Below are positions 1-8,759 of a stretch of 22,336 nucleotides of DNA, piece after piece. The position numbers and the translations under genes are program-made. Within the stretch, counting starts at the first letter, position 1; every line of letters begins with the position of its first letter. Source of the DNA: a virus; IMG/VR virus record IMGVR_UViG_3300042902_000087, positions 1-22,336 of that record, one strand, 5' to 3'. The notes below the pieces were generated by a model. It was given only the letters and a program-made list of their open reading frames with translations, did not search any database and was not told the origin of the DNA.

Positions 1-77
1 CATACTTTAGCATCTCCCATTTTCTCATAATCTTCTTTGCTTACAAGTTCATAGGCTTTGAAATATTTTGATTTCAT
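1..77 (-). CDS. Phage endolysin, M15-type peptidase, N-terminal fragment (cut by window edge)
   Basis: Only the first 25 or so residues are present; the gene runs off the left edge. They read SKYFKAYELVSKEDYEKMG followed by a D-A-K stretch. This is the usual opening of phage peptidoglycan peptidases of the M15 (D-Ala-D-Ala carboxypeptidase-like) family, which start 'YF..yELV...vYe..G'. The zinc ligands that would prove the family lie outside the window. The ATG sits in an ATGA overlap with the stop of the upstream holin gene, so the two are translationally coupled and this is the last visible gene of the lysis cassette. Expected role: cleaving the peptide cross-links of the cell wall once the holin has opened the inner membrane. 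The family call is inferred from a short N-terminus and its position. Confidence 0.6.
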   Translation of the reverse strand, partial: MKSKYFKAYELVSKEDYEKMGDAKV

Positions 78-580
78 TTTCTGCCCGCCTGCAACAACGC
101 ATCTGTTTTATCTTTTGAGCCTTTTGAAGAGCCAAAGAAATAAACTATAATGTTTGACAAGCCAACGCCCAACAAAAACCCGAGAATAGTATCTGCAAAT
201 CTTACATTTGCTTCCGGTATTTTCCCAAAAGTTATAAAGAAGATATAAGCAAACGACACAAAAGTAATAAATGAAGCATAGTAGTAAACGAATCTTTTAC
301 TAAATATATCTTCTTGGTTAAGTGCTGATACTTGCATATTGCGTGCATCACTTCTATCTTCTTTTTCAAGTTTTAGCTCTTCAAAGTCTAATTGCTTTAG
401 TTTAAATTCTGCCTCTTTTATCTTCATTACATCTTCTGGCGTAAGTTCTTTTTTCTTGTTTAAGTCTATGCCTGTAACTTTTTTGATTCCCTCTTTTACG
501 AGGTCTTCACCGTTGTCGGTTATTAAGTCTTTAATAAAGTCTATTCCTAGACCTGCTAACATTGGGAGTAGTGATATCAT
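74..580 (-). CDS. Holin, 3TM family (gene-transfer-release type)
   Basis: 168 aa. It has a hydrophobic N-terminus (residues 1-20), a long charged coiled stretch (about 40-80) carrying the family hallmark DRSDARNMQ (75-83), and two strong membrane segments (about 97-118 and 129-149). It ends with YFFGSSKGSKDK, which is typical of the Holin_3TM (GTA holin) family. Members sit in the inner membrane of the host and are thought to form lesions that let the endolysin reach the wall. The start is supported by AAAGGAT upstream and by the close fit after the preceding 34-aa gene. The stop overlaps the endolysin start (ATGA). The holin function is inferred from family and cassette context; some members of this family have not been tested. 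Confidence 0.8.
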   Translation of the reverse strand: MISLLPMLAGLGIDFIKDLITDNGEDLVKEGIKKVTGIDLNKKKELTPEDVMKIKEAEFKLKQLDFEELKLEKEDRSDARNMQVSALNQEDIFSKRFVYYYASFITFVSFAYIFFITFGKIPEANVRFADTILGFLLGVGLSNIIVYFFGSSKGSKDKTDALLQAGRK

Positions 581-581
581 T

Positions 582-686
582 TTAATCCTTTGAAAATGTT
601 TGGGTGACTGTTATCGGAAAATTATTTATGCAAACGATTGTCGCCATACATACGATAAGCAGTGCAATTATTATTTCGATTTTCAT
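582..686 (-). CDS. Small membrane peptide in lysis cassette
   Basis: 34 aa. It opens with a membrane segment (about residues 3-20) containing two cysteines (13 and 19), followed by a short polar tail ending in TFSKD. Its ATG overlaps the stop of the upstream XhlA-like gene (ATGA), and its stop lies one base before the holin start, so it is clearly part of the coupled chain. The location suggests a lysis accessory such as a small holin, an antiholin or a reduced outer spanin. The residues before each cysteine are valine, which does not fit a standard lipobox, so a lipoprotein spanin is not supported. I do not recognise a family. Confidence 0.6.
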   Translation of the reverse strand: MKIEIIIALLIVCMATIVCINNFPITVTQTFSKD

Positions 687-1096
687 TGTTTTATCCTGCC
701 TTTTAAGTATGTGATTTGGTTTTTATTATCATCCGCTTTTAGATTACAAAGCTCAAACTTAGTTTCAAGTGAAGTTGCTTTTACTTCGATATATACTCCA
801 AAGCCTATTATTACAACTGCTGCGTATATGAGTAAATTTTTAAGAGTGATAGGTCTGATTCCGTCTTTAATTTCTTTGTCAATTTCGTGTATGGCTTTAT
901 AGTCTTCTTTGTGTCGGTCAAGATGGCTCTCAAACTTTTGAGCAAGGAGTCTTAAGTCAAAAGAGGCTTCTACTTGCTTTTCAAGAGTTTCATCAATTTT
1001 GCCGAGAATCTTATTGGTTTGTTGTAGCTCTTGCTGCAATAAGTTAAAACTCCCCTCTAGTCTTGTAACTCTTGGCTCTATCTCTTGTCCGCTCAT
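683..1096 (-). CDS. Coiled-coil membrane protein, XhlA/spanin-like
   Basis: 137 aa. Residues 1-80 are a heptad-rich, charged coiled coil. A single membrane segment follows (about 85-103, core LLIYAAVVIIGFGVY), then a shorter charged helix to the C-terminus. This layout resembles the hemolysin XhlA family, whose members lie next to holin and endolysin genes and assist lysis; an inner-membrane spanin is the main alternative. The start has a good ribosome site (AAGGGG, 6 nt before ATG). It lies between the PLA2-like gene and the 34-aa membrane peptide and shares an ATGA overlap with the latter. Family placement is by architecture only. Confidence 0.6.
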   Translation of the reverse strand: MSGQEIEPRVTRLEGSFNLLQQELQQTNKILGKIDETLEKQVEASFDLRLLAQKFESHLDRHKEDYKAIHEIDKEIKDGIRPITLKNLLIYAAVVIIGFGVYIEVKATSLETKFELCNLKADDNKNQITYLKGRIKQ

Positions 1097-1105
1097 TATT
1101 GCCCC

Positions 1106-1297
1106 TTAACCGTTTTTAGTATTATACTTTATTTTTACCGCTTGTATCATTTTTTTAGTATATTTTACCCAGCACCCGACCGAAAGGCATAGATAAAATT
1201 GTCTGGTACTGCACGTCTCGTCATGAGAGCGGCAACATTCTGATATATCTACGCCTCTCCATTTTTCAGGAAACCAAGTGCAGAAGTCTTTTATCAT
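1106..1297 (-). CDS. Small phospholipase A2-like protein
   Basis: 63 aa with seven cysteines. Residues 21-29 read CCRSHDETC, matching the CCxxHDxxC active-site helix of secreted phospholipase A2, where the His is catalytic and the Asp next to it binds calcium. The preceding FPEKWRGVDI (9-18) is like the lead-in seen in short PLA2-like phage proteins. The second catalytic Asp of true PLA2 enzymes is not obvious in the following FYLCLSVGC stretch, so activity is uncertain. There is no signal peptide. The start overlaps the upstream stop (ATGA) with no strong ribosome site of its own, implying coupling to the fibre chaperone-like gene. It heads the lysis cassette, so a role in membrane damage or host exit is plausible but inferred. 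Confidence 0.55.
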   Translation of the reverse strand: MIKDFCTWFPEKWRGVDISECCRSHDETCSTRQFYLCLSVGCWVKYTKKMIQAVKIKYNTKNG

Positions 1298-1695
1298 AGC
1301 GTACTTGCCAACAAAAAGAAGTTATCAATAGCTATACTATCCATACCCAGTGATGTTGCCATTGTTATTAACTGTGTATTATCACGTTTCCACTCTAAAG
1401 CAAACTCATAGAAGTCTTTAACATCCTGAGTAGCTGTTAGCATTGAGTTTTCTACCTGCTGTCTAATACCCAACTGTGATAGAGCTAGTCTAGCTTGTAG
1501 TGGTGTGATTATTTTTGGTTTAGCATCTTCTTTTTGTTGCAACAACTCTGATTCTGTAAACTCTGGCATAACTTCTTTACCATCAGTTTTCCAAGTTTCT
1601 ACTTGACTATATAGAGCTTCCGTTGGATATGTTGGAATATACCCGTTGACTAAGTAGCCACCTTTAATTACTCTTACATTAAGAATTTCTATCAT
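1294..1695 (-). CDS. Tail-fibre-associated / tail assembly chaperone-like protein
   Basis: 133 aa, directly after the tail fibre gene with an ATGA overlap and a strong ribosome site (AGAGGAGA). The N-terminal third is beta-rich (GGYLVNGYIPTYPTEAL). The C-terminal half carries ITPLQARLALSQLGI and then a helical segment ending in SLGMDSIAIDNFF. This 'TPlQaRLaL' plus 'iDdlF' pattern is common in small phage proteins encoded next to fibre genes and often annotated as tail fibre assembly or chaperone proteins. It probably helps fold or attach the fibre. The exact biochemical role is not shown by the sequence. Confidence 0.5.
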   Translation of the reverse strand: MIEILNVRVIKGGYLVNGYIPTYPTEALYSQVETWKTDGKEVMPEFTESELLQQKEDAKPKIITPLQARLALSQLGIRQQVENSMLTATQDVKDFYEFALEWKRDNTQLITMATSLGMDSIAIDNFFLLASTL

Positions 1696-3437
1696 ACTAC
1701 TATCTCCTCTATTGTGATTGATGAAGCGATAGAACCGCCTAGTAATTGAGCCGCAGAGCGACCGTTGAATGTCAAAGTTGATGTAGCATCTGGTCCCATT
1801 CTTACTTTGAAAGTTGTTGCGGCAGTTGAACCACTGTCTACAAAAACCACAAACGAAAGTGAATTGCCGTAATTAGCAGTTTGTATAACCGCAAAACAAG
1901 AACCCACTGCATTTGCTGTGCTATCTCTAAACAAAGCAGTTGTTATATGTGCGGACAGCGAATTTGCGAAGTCTGCAACAACTGTTATTTTCAGCTTACT
2001 TGCAGCACTTAAAGGCGTTATTGCCAAACTCATAAACTGAGTACCTTCTGTATTTTGAGGAATAGTATTGTCGAGAGGTATTACTGCGGTTCCTGTTGCA
2101 AGTGTTCCAGTAGTGTAATTTACGACTTGAAGTAGCTTACCGCCTGCTCCTAATTCTACCCAAGAAGTCCATATTGTTCCGTTCCAAGCTCTAATATATG
2201 TTTTGCCATCTGCTCGATTTGTTGCTAGTTGTGAAAGAACAGTGTCATTTCCAAAGACTGAAAGAGAGTAGTATCCAGTTGCTGGCAAATTGGTAGCGGC
2301 TGAGTTAATAGCGTAATTACCCTGTGCTTTTATATTATTTAAGTCTCCAGAAAAATTTGTTGATAGTGTTGCAAAATAGTTAAAGCTATTTATAACACTT
2401 ACTCCGTCGCAGATTAATTCAACTATTATTCCGGGTTGTACAGATATTCCAGAGCCAGCACTTGTTTTAACTGTTGCAGTATAAGTTCCAGCTGAGTTGT
2501 CTACTAAGAAACTTCTCTCTGTGTTGTCTACTGTGATGTTGTGACCTGAAAGCCAAGAGCCGTCAACTAGAATCAATCGACCGTACTTATTTTCTGCTGC
2601 TGTTAGAGTGTAGTCGCTGTCTGCACTTGGCGTGATTGTTGTGGCTTGATTTTGCCATATTTGAGCAAACTCATCTATCTCGGTTTGTGTATAATAAAGC
2701 GCCGGATTAAATGTTGCAGCTTTTGCGGCCCAATGTAAAGCTGAATAGTCAGTTGTTGGAGTATAAGTAAAAGTACCGTCTCCATCAGAAGTTACTAGAT
2801 TTACAAAAGTATCTTCTGCTTCTGTTGCATAACTATCTGCTGTGAGTCTTTCTGCTTCTGCTTCCCATTCATATAGCTCTGCTTGTGTCGCGCTTGCTGA
2901 AGCTGCTGCCGCATTTGCCGCTGATGTTGTTACTGCATCAGGGATTGTTGTGTCATTTTCTATCGCATTTGCCGTGGCGTTCCATTTTATATAAGCGTCA
3001 CTTACAGGAGCAGGCAAAGAAGTAGATACGTTTTGTACTGAATCTGGTATTTTTATATATCTATTATCGTTTGATTCATTATCTGCTATCAAGTAAGTCT
3101 GATATTCTTGATCAGCATTTAAAGTTGAAGCAAGTAAGTCTCCATTTTGTTGATACTCTGTTGCTCTCGTTACACTAAGGTTTCTCGCTAGAGTTATTTT
3201 ATCATTTACGGCTGCTCCGGTATTTAAAGTAACCTCTCCTCCTGCATCACCGTTAATCGTAACAGTATAATCAGTCGTTAAGACTAGTATATCCGCTGTG
3301 TCATCTGGTGTTGCTCCTGCTAAAGTCTGATAAACTTTTATATCAGAAGTTGCAAAGATTTTAAATAAAAAAGGGAATACTGTTTGAGTTGCCGAAGCTG
3401 TGTATTCTGCTCTTGGTGTGTTAGTATTATATGCCAT
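1692..3437 (-). CDS. Tail fibre protein, T7 gp17-type N-terminus with pyocin-knob region
   Basis: 581 aa. Residues 1-125 match the T7 gp17 tail-attachment domain pattern: a 'Y.a...Q..FpFlFki' opening, a hydrophobic strand series, then 'ARNLSVTRATEYQQNG' and 'LNADQEYQTY'. An Ala-rich helical linker follows (about 165-205). Residues about 360-430 look like a pyocin-knob fold (SGDLNNIKAQGNYAI ... YIRAWNGTIWTSWVELG). The final 145 residues form a beta-rich domain typical of phage fibre tips. The protein should trimerise on the tail and bind the host surface. It begins in a TAATG overlap with the 947-aa ejection gene, with GGAGG upstream. The C-terminus would set host range. There is no C-type lectin or variable-repeat region. 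Confidence 0.85.
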   Translation of the reverse strand: MAYNTNTPRAEYTASATQTVFPFLFKIFATSDIKVYQTLAGATPDDTADILVLTTDYTVTINGDAGGEVTLNTGAAVNDKITLARNLSVTRATEYQQNGDLLASTLNADQEYQTYLIADNESNDNRYIKIPDSVQNVSTSLPAPVSDAYIKWNATANAIENDTTIPDAVTTSAANAAAASASATQAELYEWEAEAERLTADSYATEAEDTFVNLVTSDGDGTFTYTPTTDYSALHWAAKAATFNPALYYTQTEIDEFAQIWQNQATTITPSADSDYTLTAAENKYGRLILVDGSWLSGHNITVDNTERSFLVDNSAGTYTATVKTSAGSGISVQPGIIVELICDGVSVINSFNYFATLSTNFSGDLNNIKAQGNYAINSAATNLPATGYYSLSVFGNDTVLSQLATNRADGKTYIRAWNGTIWTSWVELGAGGKLLQVVNYTTGTLATGTAVIPLDNTIPQNTEGTQFMSLAITPLSAASKLKITVVADFANSLSAHITTALFRDSTANAVGSCFAVIQTANYGNSLSFVVFVDSGSTAATTFKVRMGPDATSTLTFNGRSAAQLLGGSIASSITIEEIVV

Positions 3438-6280
3438 TATTTTCCTCCATAGATTTGTTTAAGAGATTCAAACTCTGCCTCTTCTGTTGTGCCATTTTGT
3501 TTGGCGTTCCTTTTTGCTGCTTTAACAAAACTCCTTCTTTGTAGTTTTTCCATTACTGTTGGGTCTTCATTTGCTATAATTTTTCTTGCAGCTGTGTCAT
3601 ACTTCTGAGCGATAGATTTTAACATATCTACTTTGTCATCATCCATAAGTTTGTCATATCCATCTAGACTTATTACTTCTGTTATTTTATCTCTAAAGTT
3701 TTTACCACCAATTTGTAGCTCTTTTCTAGATAACAGCACAAAAGCATCATATTCTTTCGGACTCATTTCTACTCCGCCAAGCCTATTACTTCCTTTTGGT
3801 ATTGGCGCTCTCTTTGTTGTTTGTGCTAGTCTGCCAATCTCAAAATAAACAAAGTCTGATTCTTCTGTCGATGTACTCCAAGGGTTAAGAACTGTGTCAT
3901 ACTTCACTTCATTTCCAAAATTATCTCTTCTTGGGGGTAAACTACTCGCCCAGAAAATACTATTTGCTTGTATATACTCCGCTGTGTCTTTGTTTAATCT
4001 TTTTGTATCGTCGTTGAGTCTCGTAACATCTCTTCTTAATCCAGAGTAAGGAATAAAAGCGTTTACCGTTCTTGAAAACCATCCTGCTCCATATCTTTTA
4101 GGATCAGTCCAAACATTCATTAAGTCTCTCATCCCTGTCATAAAAGTTTTATTAAGCGTATTTTCTGCAAAAGAAATAACTAAAGCACTTGCCATTCTGT
4201 CTGCTCTGTCTTCGTCTTCTTCTCCAAGAGTAGTGTATTTTGTAGACTCCATATACTCGTGAAAGTCTGCTACCGCACCGATTAAATAAGAAAACGGCTC
4301 CATTCTATCATAGCTAACATATTCTTTTGTGCCGTCTGCTGATTCAAACACTACAGAGCGAGGTCTCCATCCAGCTTCTCTTCTTGCTAGTGATACATCT
4401 CTATCTTGTGGCTCTGAGCCAGTAATGCTACCGTTTGATGCAGCCATATAAGCCATATACCCAAGTGCTGTGCCGGTAGCGATTTTTGATTTAGCCATCT
4501 GTGCCTTGACACCACCGCCCATAATGTCGCTTCTTATCTTCTCCGATAGAAAGCCAAGTGGTGTTCTTTCTAAAAACCCTTGCTTTAATAGGTTTGCTGG
4601 TGTCTTAACAAAAGGAAAAATATATCTTGCACCGGGTATATTGGCAACTTGCTTTTGGAAGCCTCTTCCCATTTTTCCAAGAGGTGTTTGAAATGTTACA
4701 TCTGATGCAAAGTCTGATGCTTCTGCTCTTATTTTTGCTGTTGGGTTTTCAATCAAGTCATTAAGAAGCGCTAAAGATTGTGCCTCATCCAGACTATTTT
4801 TTTCAGCTAAGTATTGAGCCTCTCTGTATGCCGCTTTTACGATATGGACTCTTTCTGCTTGGTGTCTCATTAGAGCATCTGTGCCAGCCATTAATCGCTC
4901 TGTTGGCGCTCTTACTACTTCGCCCATCCAATGAATAACATTAGCTAACATCCCATCTGGGTCTAGCCCAAAAGTTTGAGCATAAACATTTTTGTCAAGA
5001 GATTTTCTCATAGCAGTTTCTTGCTTACTTATTCCCTGATACGGTGCTGCTGTTTTCATAGTCTGCATTGCTATTTTAATTGACTCAAGTGAAACAATGT
5101 TTTGTGCAAATATCGCAGCTTTCCACTCATCTGTATTTACTTTATCCATTGGACTAACATCGCCAGCACTCATCCAAGAAGCTACTTTTGTATCAACAAC
5201 GTCAGCCCATAATCTTAATTTTGAACCTGCAAGGTTTACAATGTGAGTTTTAAAGCCACTTAGAATAGAGTTAATATACACTTCATAGATAGAGTCAAAC
5301 GCTACATTTGTTTTACTTCTGCTCATTGTATCAACTATTCCATTGATTCCTCTTGCGTCTTCTGCTGCATTAATACTCGCTGCTGCTGTTTCTATATCAA
5401 CACCACGTTCCATAGCCGTAAGCATCTCCATAGTTTTTTCCATATTGGCTTGCTCTGTTCCAGTTGGTACACCTGTCGCCCACATACTTCTTCCCATCTC
5501 AGCTCTTGCGCCCATAAACTGAGTTTGAAACTCTTGATGAAATAAGAACTGTTTTTGAAACGCTACTTTGTCAGTATCTTTTGCTTCTTTACCATCTATT
5601 ACAAGTTGCTTAGAAAGTCTTTTTAGTGCCGTTGCTGATTGCTCTAATACTTGCCTTACTGCAAGCATCTTTTCGGCAGGGAATAACTCGCCAGTCTTTC
5701 GCTCTAATACTGAACGGATAAACTCAGGGTCACGTCCTAAGTCTGCTGCAAGTCCTCTTAGTTGTTCTTCTTTAAAAGTGCCTCTTCTTGCTTCATCTAT
5801 CTTGCCCTTATTAGCTTCCGCCATTGCACCAATAACACCTGATACGTCATCGGGAGTTTCTAGCGTGCTAAAGTTCATTTGAAAGCTATCAGTAGTGTCG
5901 AATTGAGAAATGTCGGACTCTGCTAACCCCAATGCTTCTCTCTCTGTATTGAATGAATATGGCACTTCTATTTCTGGAAGAGTGCCAGTATCTCCATCAA
6001 GAGGTCTTAAGTCGTTTGTCGTCTGAGGTGTTACAACTTCTGGCTTCTTTTCAACTGCTGGTTTTTCTTCTGGCTTAATATTATATTTCTTGTAAATCAA
6101 ATCGCTTGAAATTACGTCATCGGCTGGTTTAGGCTTTGCACCTTTGATTATCTTTCTTGCAGCCCACGAGCCAAGTCCTGCATATTTTTCCTCTGGCATC
6201 GCCATTGTTTGAGCCTCTTGCTGTCCTTGCACGTCTGCGGTTTGTAGTTCTTCCATAGAGAAGCTGTTAGTCATTTCCAT
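3437..6280 (-). CDS. Large internal virion / DNA-ejection protein
   Basis: 947 aa, the largest protein here. The first ~110 residues are charged and Pro-rich. A long helical region follows, with SILSGFKTHIVNLAGSKLR at about 335-355 and IPGARYIFPFVKTPANLLKQ at about 545-565. Both are recurrent in the big internal proteins of podoviruses that leave the capsid to form a DNA conduit across the envelope. No lysozyme or transglycosylase active site is visible, unlike T7 gp16. It sits where T7 gp16 would, after gp14- and gp15-like genes and before the tail fibre, and starts in a TAATG overlap with the 259-aa gene. The role is inferred from order, size and these motifs. Confidence 0.7.
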   Translation of the reverse strand: MEMTNSFSMEELQTADVQGQQEAQTMAMPEEKYAGLGSWAARKIIKGAKPKPADDVISSDLIYKKYNIKPEEKPAVEKKPEVVTPQTTNDLRPLDGDTGTLPEIEVPYSFNTEREALGLAESDISQFDTTDSFQMNFSTLETPDDVSGVIGAMAEANKGKIDEARRGTFKEEQLRGLAADLGRDPEFIRSVLERKTGELFPAEKMLAVRQVLEQSATALKRLSKQLVIDGKEAKDTDKVAFQKQFLFHQEFQTQFMGARAEMGRSMWATGVPTGTEQANMEKTMEMLTAMERGVDIETAAASINAAEDARGINGIVDTMSRSKTNVAFDSIYEVYINSILSGFKTHIVNLAGSKLRLWADVVDTKVASWMSAGDVSPMDKVNTDEWKAAIFAQNIVSLESIKIAMQTMKTAAPYQGISKQETAMRKSLDKNVYAQTFGLDPDGMLANVIHWMGEVVRAPTERLMAGTDALMRHQAERVHIVKAAYREAQYLAEKNSLDEAQSLALLNDLIENPTAKIRAEASDFASDVTFQTPLGKMGRGFQKQVANIPGARYIFPFVKTPANLLKQGFLERTPLGFLSEKIRSDIMGGGVKAQMAKSKIATGTALGYMAYMAASNGSITGSEPQDRDVSLARREAGWRPRSVVFESADGTKEYVSYDRMEPFSYLIGAVADFHEYMESTKYTTLGEEDEDRADRMASALVISFAENTLNKTFMTGMRDLMNVWTDPKRYGAGWFSRTVNAFIPYSGLRRDVTRLNDDTKRLNKDTAEYIQANSIFWASSLPPRRDNFGNEVKYDTVLNPWSTSTEESDFVYFEIGRLAQTTKRAPIPKGSNRLGGVEMSPKEYDAFVLLSRKELQIGGKNFRDKITEVISLDGYDKLMDDDKVDMLKSIAQKYDTAARKIIANEDPTVMEKLQRRSFVKAAKRNAKQNGTTEEAEFESLKQIYGGK

Positions 6281-7059
6281 TATTTACTTCCTTTGGCGTA
6301 TTTAGCTAGTTCATCTCTTAGAAACCCACCGCCTTTAGTTATCTGTTGCCCTGCCATAGACAAGCCTTTAACCGCTGTTGGTGCTACTACTGCACCGATT
6401 GTTCCTGCTACTGCTGTTTGAGATGGAGAGTAATTATCTTGCTCGCCAGTACCCATTCTTATGTTTTGAAATGCTGCATCATCTGCTGCTGAATAAACTG
6501 CACCCTCAAATGCTGCTGCTCCATAGCTACTCTTTGCAAACTCTTTTACATTTAGCTTAGTTGCTTCCCATAAGCCTTTTTTTGCCATTGCTTTAGCGCC
6601 TGTTTTAGCAGCCATTCCCCAGCCTAATGTACCTACTCCGATATATGTACTTGGATCTTTGCCTATCTCTTTGCCAAAGCGTAATATGCCATCCATTGTG
6701 ATATCTTTTGCATCGTATGTTTCAAACATATATCTTGTTGCAATTTTCTGAACGTCTGTCAAGTCTTGCGTTGCCATCTTTGAAGCAAAAGGGATTGTGC
6801 CAAGAGTTAAATTATAGTTTAAGTGACTCATTAAGTCTAAGCCCATTTTTGCGGCAGATTCGTCATCGCCTTCATATGGAGTATCATTCTCTATTTGATA
6901 GAGAATTTTAGAGGCTTCTATCCAATTCTTGTCAGTTTTCAATCCCTCTTCTTGGATATCTCTTTCTTTCTTGTTTATCTCTGATGCAAGGTTTCTTTTT
7001 AGTTCATCTCTATTGTCTGGCTCTGGAGTATAGGTTAAATTACTTTTTATCTCTTCCAT
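6280..7059 (-). CDS. Putative internal virion / ejection protein (259 aa)
   Basis: The chosen start is the ATG at 7059, not an earlier in-frame ATG at 7086. It has AAGGAG eight bases upstream and forms a TAATG overlap with the previous stop, the same junction used by the next gene. The 259-aa product begins with a charged helical part. About residues 130-240 are Gly/Ala-rich amphipathic segments (STYIGVGTLGWGMAAKTGAK, TAVAGTIGAVVAPTAVKGLS) that could insert into or cross membranes. Such stretches are typical of ejectosome proteins. It may be a detached N-terminal module of the 947-aa protein that follows. I do not recognise a named family. Confidence 0.5.
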   Translation of the reverse strand: MEEIKSNLTYTPEPDNRDELKRNLASEINKKERDIQEEGLKTDKNWIEASKILYQIENDTPYEGDDESAAKMGLDLMSHLNYNLTLGTIPFASKMATQDLTDVQKIATRYMFETYDAKDITMDGILRFGKEIGKDPSTYIGVGTLGWGMAAKTGAKAMAKKGLWEATKLNVKEFAKSSYGAAAFEGAVYSAADDAAFQNIRMGTGEQDNYSPSQTAVAGTIGAVVAPTAVKGLSMAGQQITKGGGFLRDELAKYAKGSK

Positions 7060-8759
7060 TACTTCTTCTCCTTTGCTCTGTACCATTCTGCATTTCGTTC
7101 TTCTTCGCCAATGATGCTTTTCATATAGCCAGTTATTGAGCCATTATAAGCATCAGCCTTTGTTTTCCAAATAGCTTCTTGCCTTTTTTCTTTGGCTTCT
7201 TTTTCTTTTTCGGACTTGTCTTTCTTCTTGTTATTATACTCTGATATCAATCTGTTTGCAATAGGTATGGCGTTTCTAGACTGCTCTGTTTCTGGCAGCA
7301 TTGAAACCTCATCGTAAAATGCTGTTCTCATTGCATTATACTCTTGACTTAAAACATTATCCATATCAAATGATGCGTTAATTGTACCCTCTTCGAAACC
7401 AAATAAGCCTTTGATTCTCTGTGTTGCTTGTCTTCCATCTTGTGAAGTAGTCCACTTGTATTCTTTAGATAGTGCAGAATCTCTTTCTTTGTATAGTTCT
7501 ATTTTATCTTTAAAGCTTAGTGATCTATCCTCTCTAATTTCTTCATCTGTTAATTCAAGATATTTCTTGTCTCTGTAATACCATTCCATTTTTGATGGAT
7601 TATCAGGGCTAGTTCCATCTGATACGAGTTTAATTAACTTGTTTGCATCTGAGTCTTTTAGCTCTCCATTTCTTACTGCTGTGTGAAGTTCTGCTACTGA
7701 TATACTTTTATCTAGCACTTGCCCGTAAAACTCTACATAGTTATCATCTTGCTCTTTTGCTTGTTCTGCTTTAGCTTTCTTTGCATCATCGTCAAATAAG
7801 CTATTTTTAGCTTTAACGTCTGATATCATCGCAGATATTAGTTTCTCTTGTTTCTCTTTTGGCAATTGCTTGAATTGTTTATTTCCCACAACTGATTGAA
7901 TATACTCCGGAGCTGTTACACCGCTCTCTACTTTATCGTATAAAATGTTTCTAAAGTCGTCATAAACTCTACCGATTACTGCGTCTTCTTTAACTATGTC
8001 AAATTGTATATTTGCTTGTTCTTGTGTTATAAATCTATTCGCTACCGCACTTTGTAATTTTACTTTTAATTTTGTTTCTATTTGAAATTGATCTGGATTA
8101 TCATCCATAACAGAAGTTATGTAGTCATTACTTATGCTTGTTATTGCATCATCTGAGGACTTTCTTTGTCTTGTGTCTTCTGCTTTCCATTCTGCTGTTG
8201 CAAGAGTCTTAAAGTGTGAAGCGCCTTGCTTATAAAGCGTTGTCTTTGCTGCTGCTGCAAGTGCTGGCGATGGTGCTGATTCGATTATCTCTTTAGAGTA
8301 TGAACTCCAATTAGTTGCGAACTTTCTACTATCTCCTCCAGCTAAACCATTCATTACGTCTGCTGATGCTGCCGCTTCATTAGTAACGATATCCATAAAT
8401 GAAGCATCAAACTTACTTTGATATGCTTGTGTGTAAGTTTGTCCCCATCCTCTATATTCGTGTTCTGCTGCAATTTCTTTTATTCTAGTAGATTTGTCTG
8501 CTTCTGTAATTGAATTATCTTGCATAATAGATGTTACTTTCTGATTATACTTTGCAACATCATCCATTGCATCTTGGGCTGCTTGGAAGTTAGCACTTTT
8601 TGCTGCCATATTTAGAGAAGTTGTAGTAAACTGCTCTAGTCTTTGGCTTAGTGTTCCAAGATTGTTTGAAGCGGCTTGTACTGATGCCATAGCACCTTGA
8701 CTTCCACCACCTCCTGATGCTTTTGGAGTTATCCCTTGATATCCTTGTAATGCAGCCAT
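7059..8759 (-). CDS. Internal virion protein, T7 gp15-like by position
   Basis: 566 aa, almost entirely helical. It has a Gly/Ser-rich N-terminus (ASGGGGSQGAM) and long Asp/Lys/Gln-rich helices, including QAAQDAMDDVAKYNQKV. The C-terminus is a highly charged coil (KKKDKSEKEKEAKEKRQ). Length and composition fit the middle component of a podovirus ejection complex (gp15 of T7 is about 750 aa, so this is shorter). It follows directly on the gp14-like gene: the upstream TAA and this ATG abut, with AAGGGAG upstream. It probably stacks in the capsid above the portal and is injected with the DNA. The assignment rests on order and helical architecture, not on a clear motif. Confidence 0.6.
   Translation of the reverse strand: MAALQGYQGITPKASGGGGSQGAMASVQAASNNLGTLSQRLEQFTTTSLNMAAKSANFQAAQDAMDDVAKYNQKVTSIMQDNSITEADKSTRIKEIAAEHEYRGWGQTYTQAYQSKFDASFMDIVTNEAAASADVMNGLAGGDSRKFATNWSSYSKEIIESAPSPALAAAAKTTLYKQGASHFKTLATAEWKAEDTRQRKSSDDAITSISNDYITSVMDDNPDQFQIETKLKVKLQSAVANRFITQEQANIQFDIVKEDAVIGRVYDDFRNILYDKVESGVTAPEYIQSVVGNKQFKQLPKEKQEKLISAMISDVKAKNSLFDDDAKKAKAEQAKEQDDNYVEFYGQVLDKSISVAELHTAVRNGELKDSDANKLIKLVSDGTSPDNPSKMEWYYRDKKYLELTDEEIREDRSLSFKDKIELYKERDSALSKEYKWTTSQDGRQATQRIKGLFGFEEGTINASFDMDNVLSQEYNAMRTAFYDEVSMLPETEQSRNAIPIANRLISEYNNKKKDKSEKEKEAKEKRQEAIWKTKADAYNGSITGYMKSIIGEEERNAEWYRAKEKK

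Noticed and set aside
1121-1126. Minus-strand TATAAT near the end of the PLA2-like gene
   Set aside because: It falls within the codons of the PLA2-like C-terminus (K-Y-N-T) and lacks the TTGTG extension. Coincidence is likely, although an internal lysis promoter is not excluded.
1692-3437. Diversity-generating retroelement target, considered because the head genes resemble BPP-1-type phages
   Set aside because: There is no reverse transcriptase, template repeat or C-type lectin end in the window. The fibre ends in a different beta domain.
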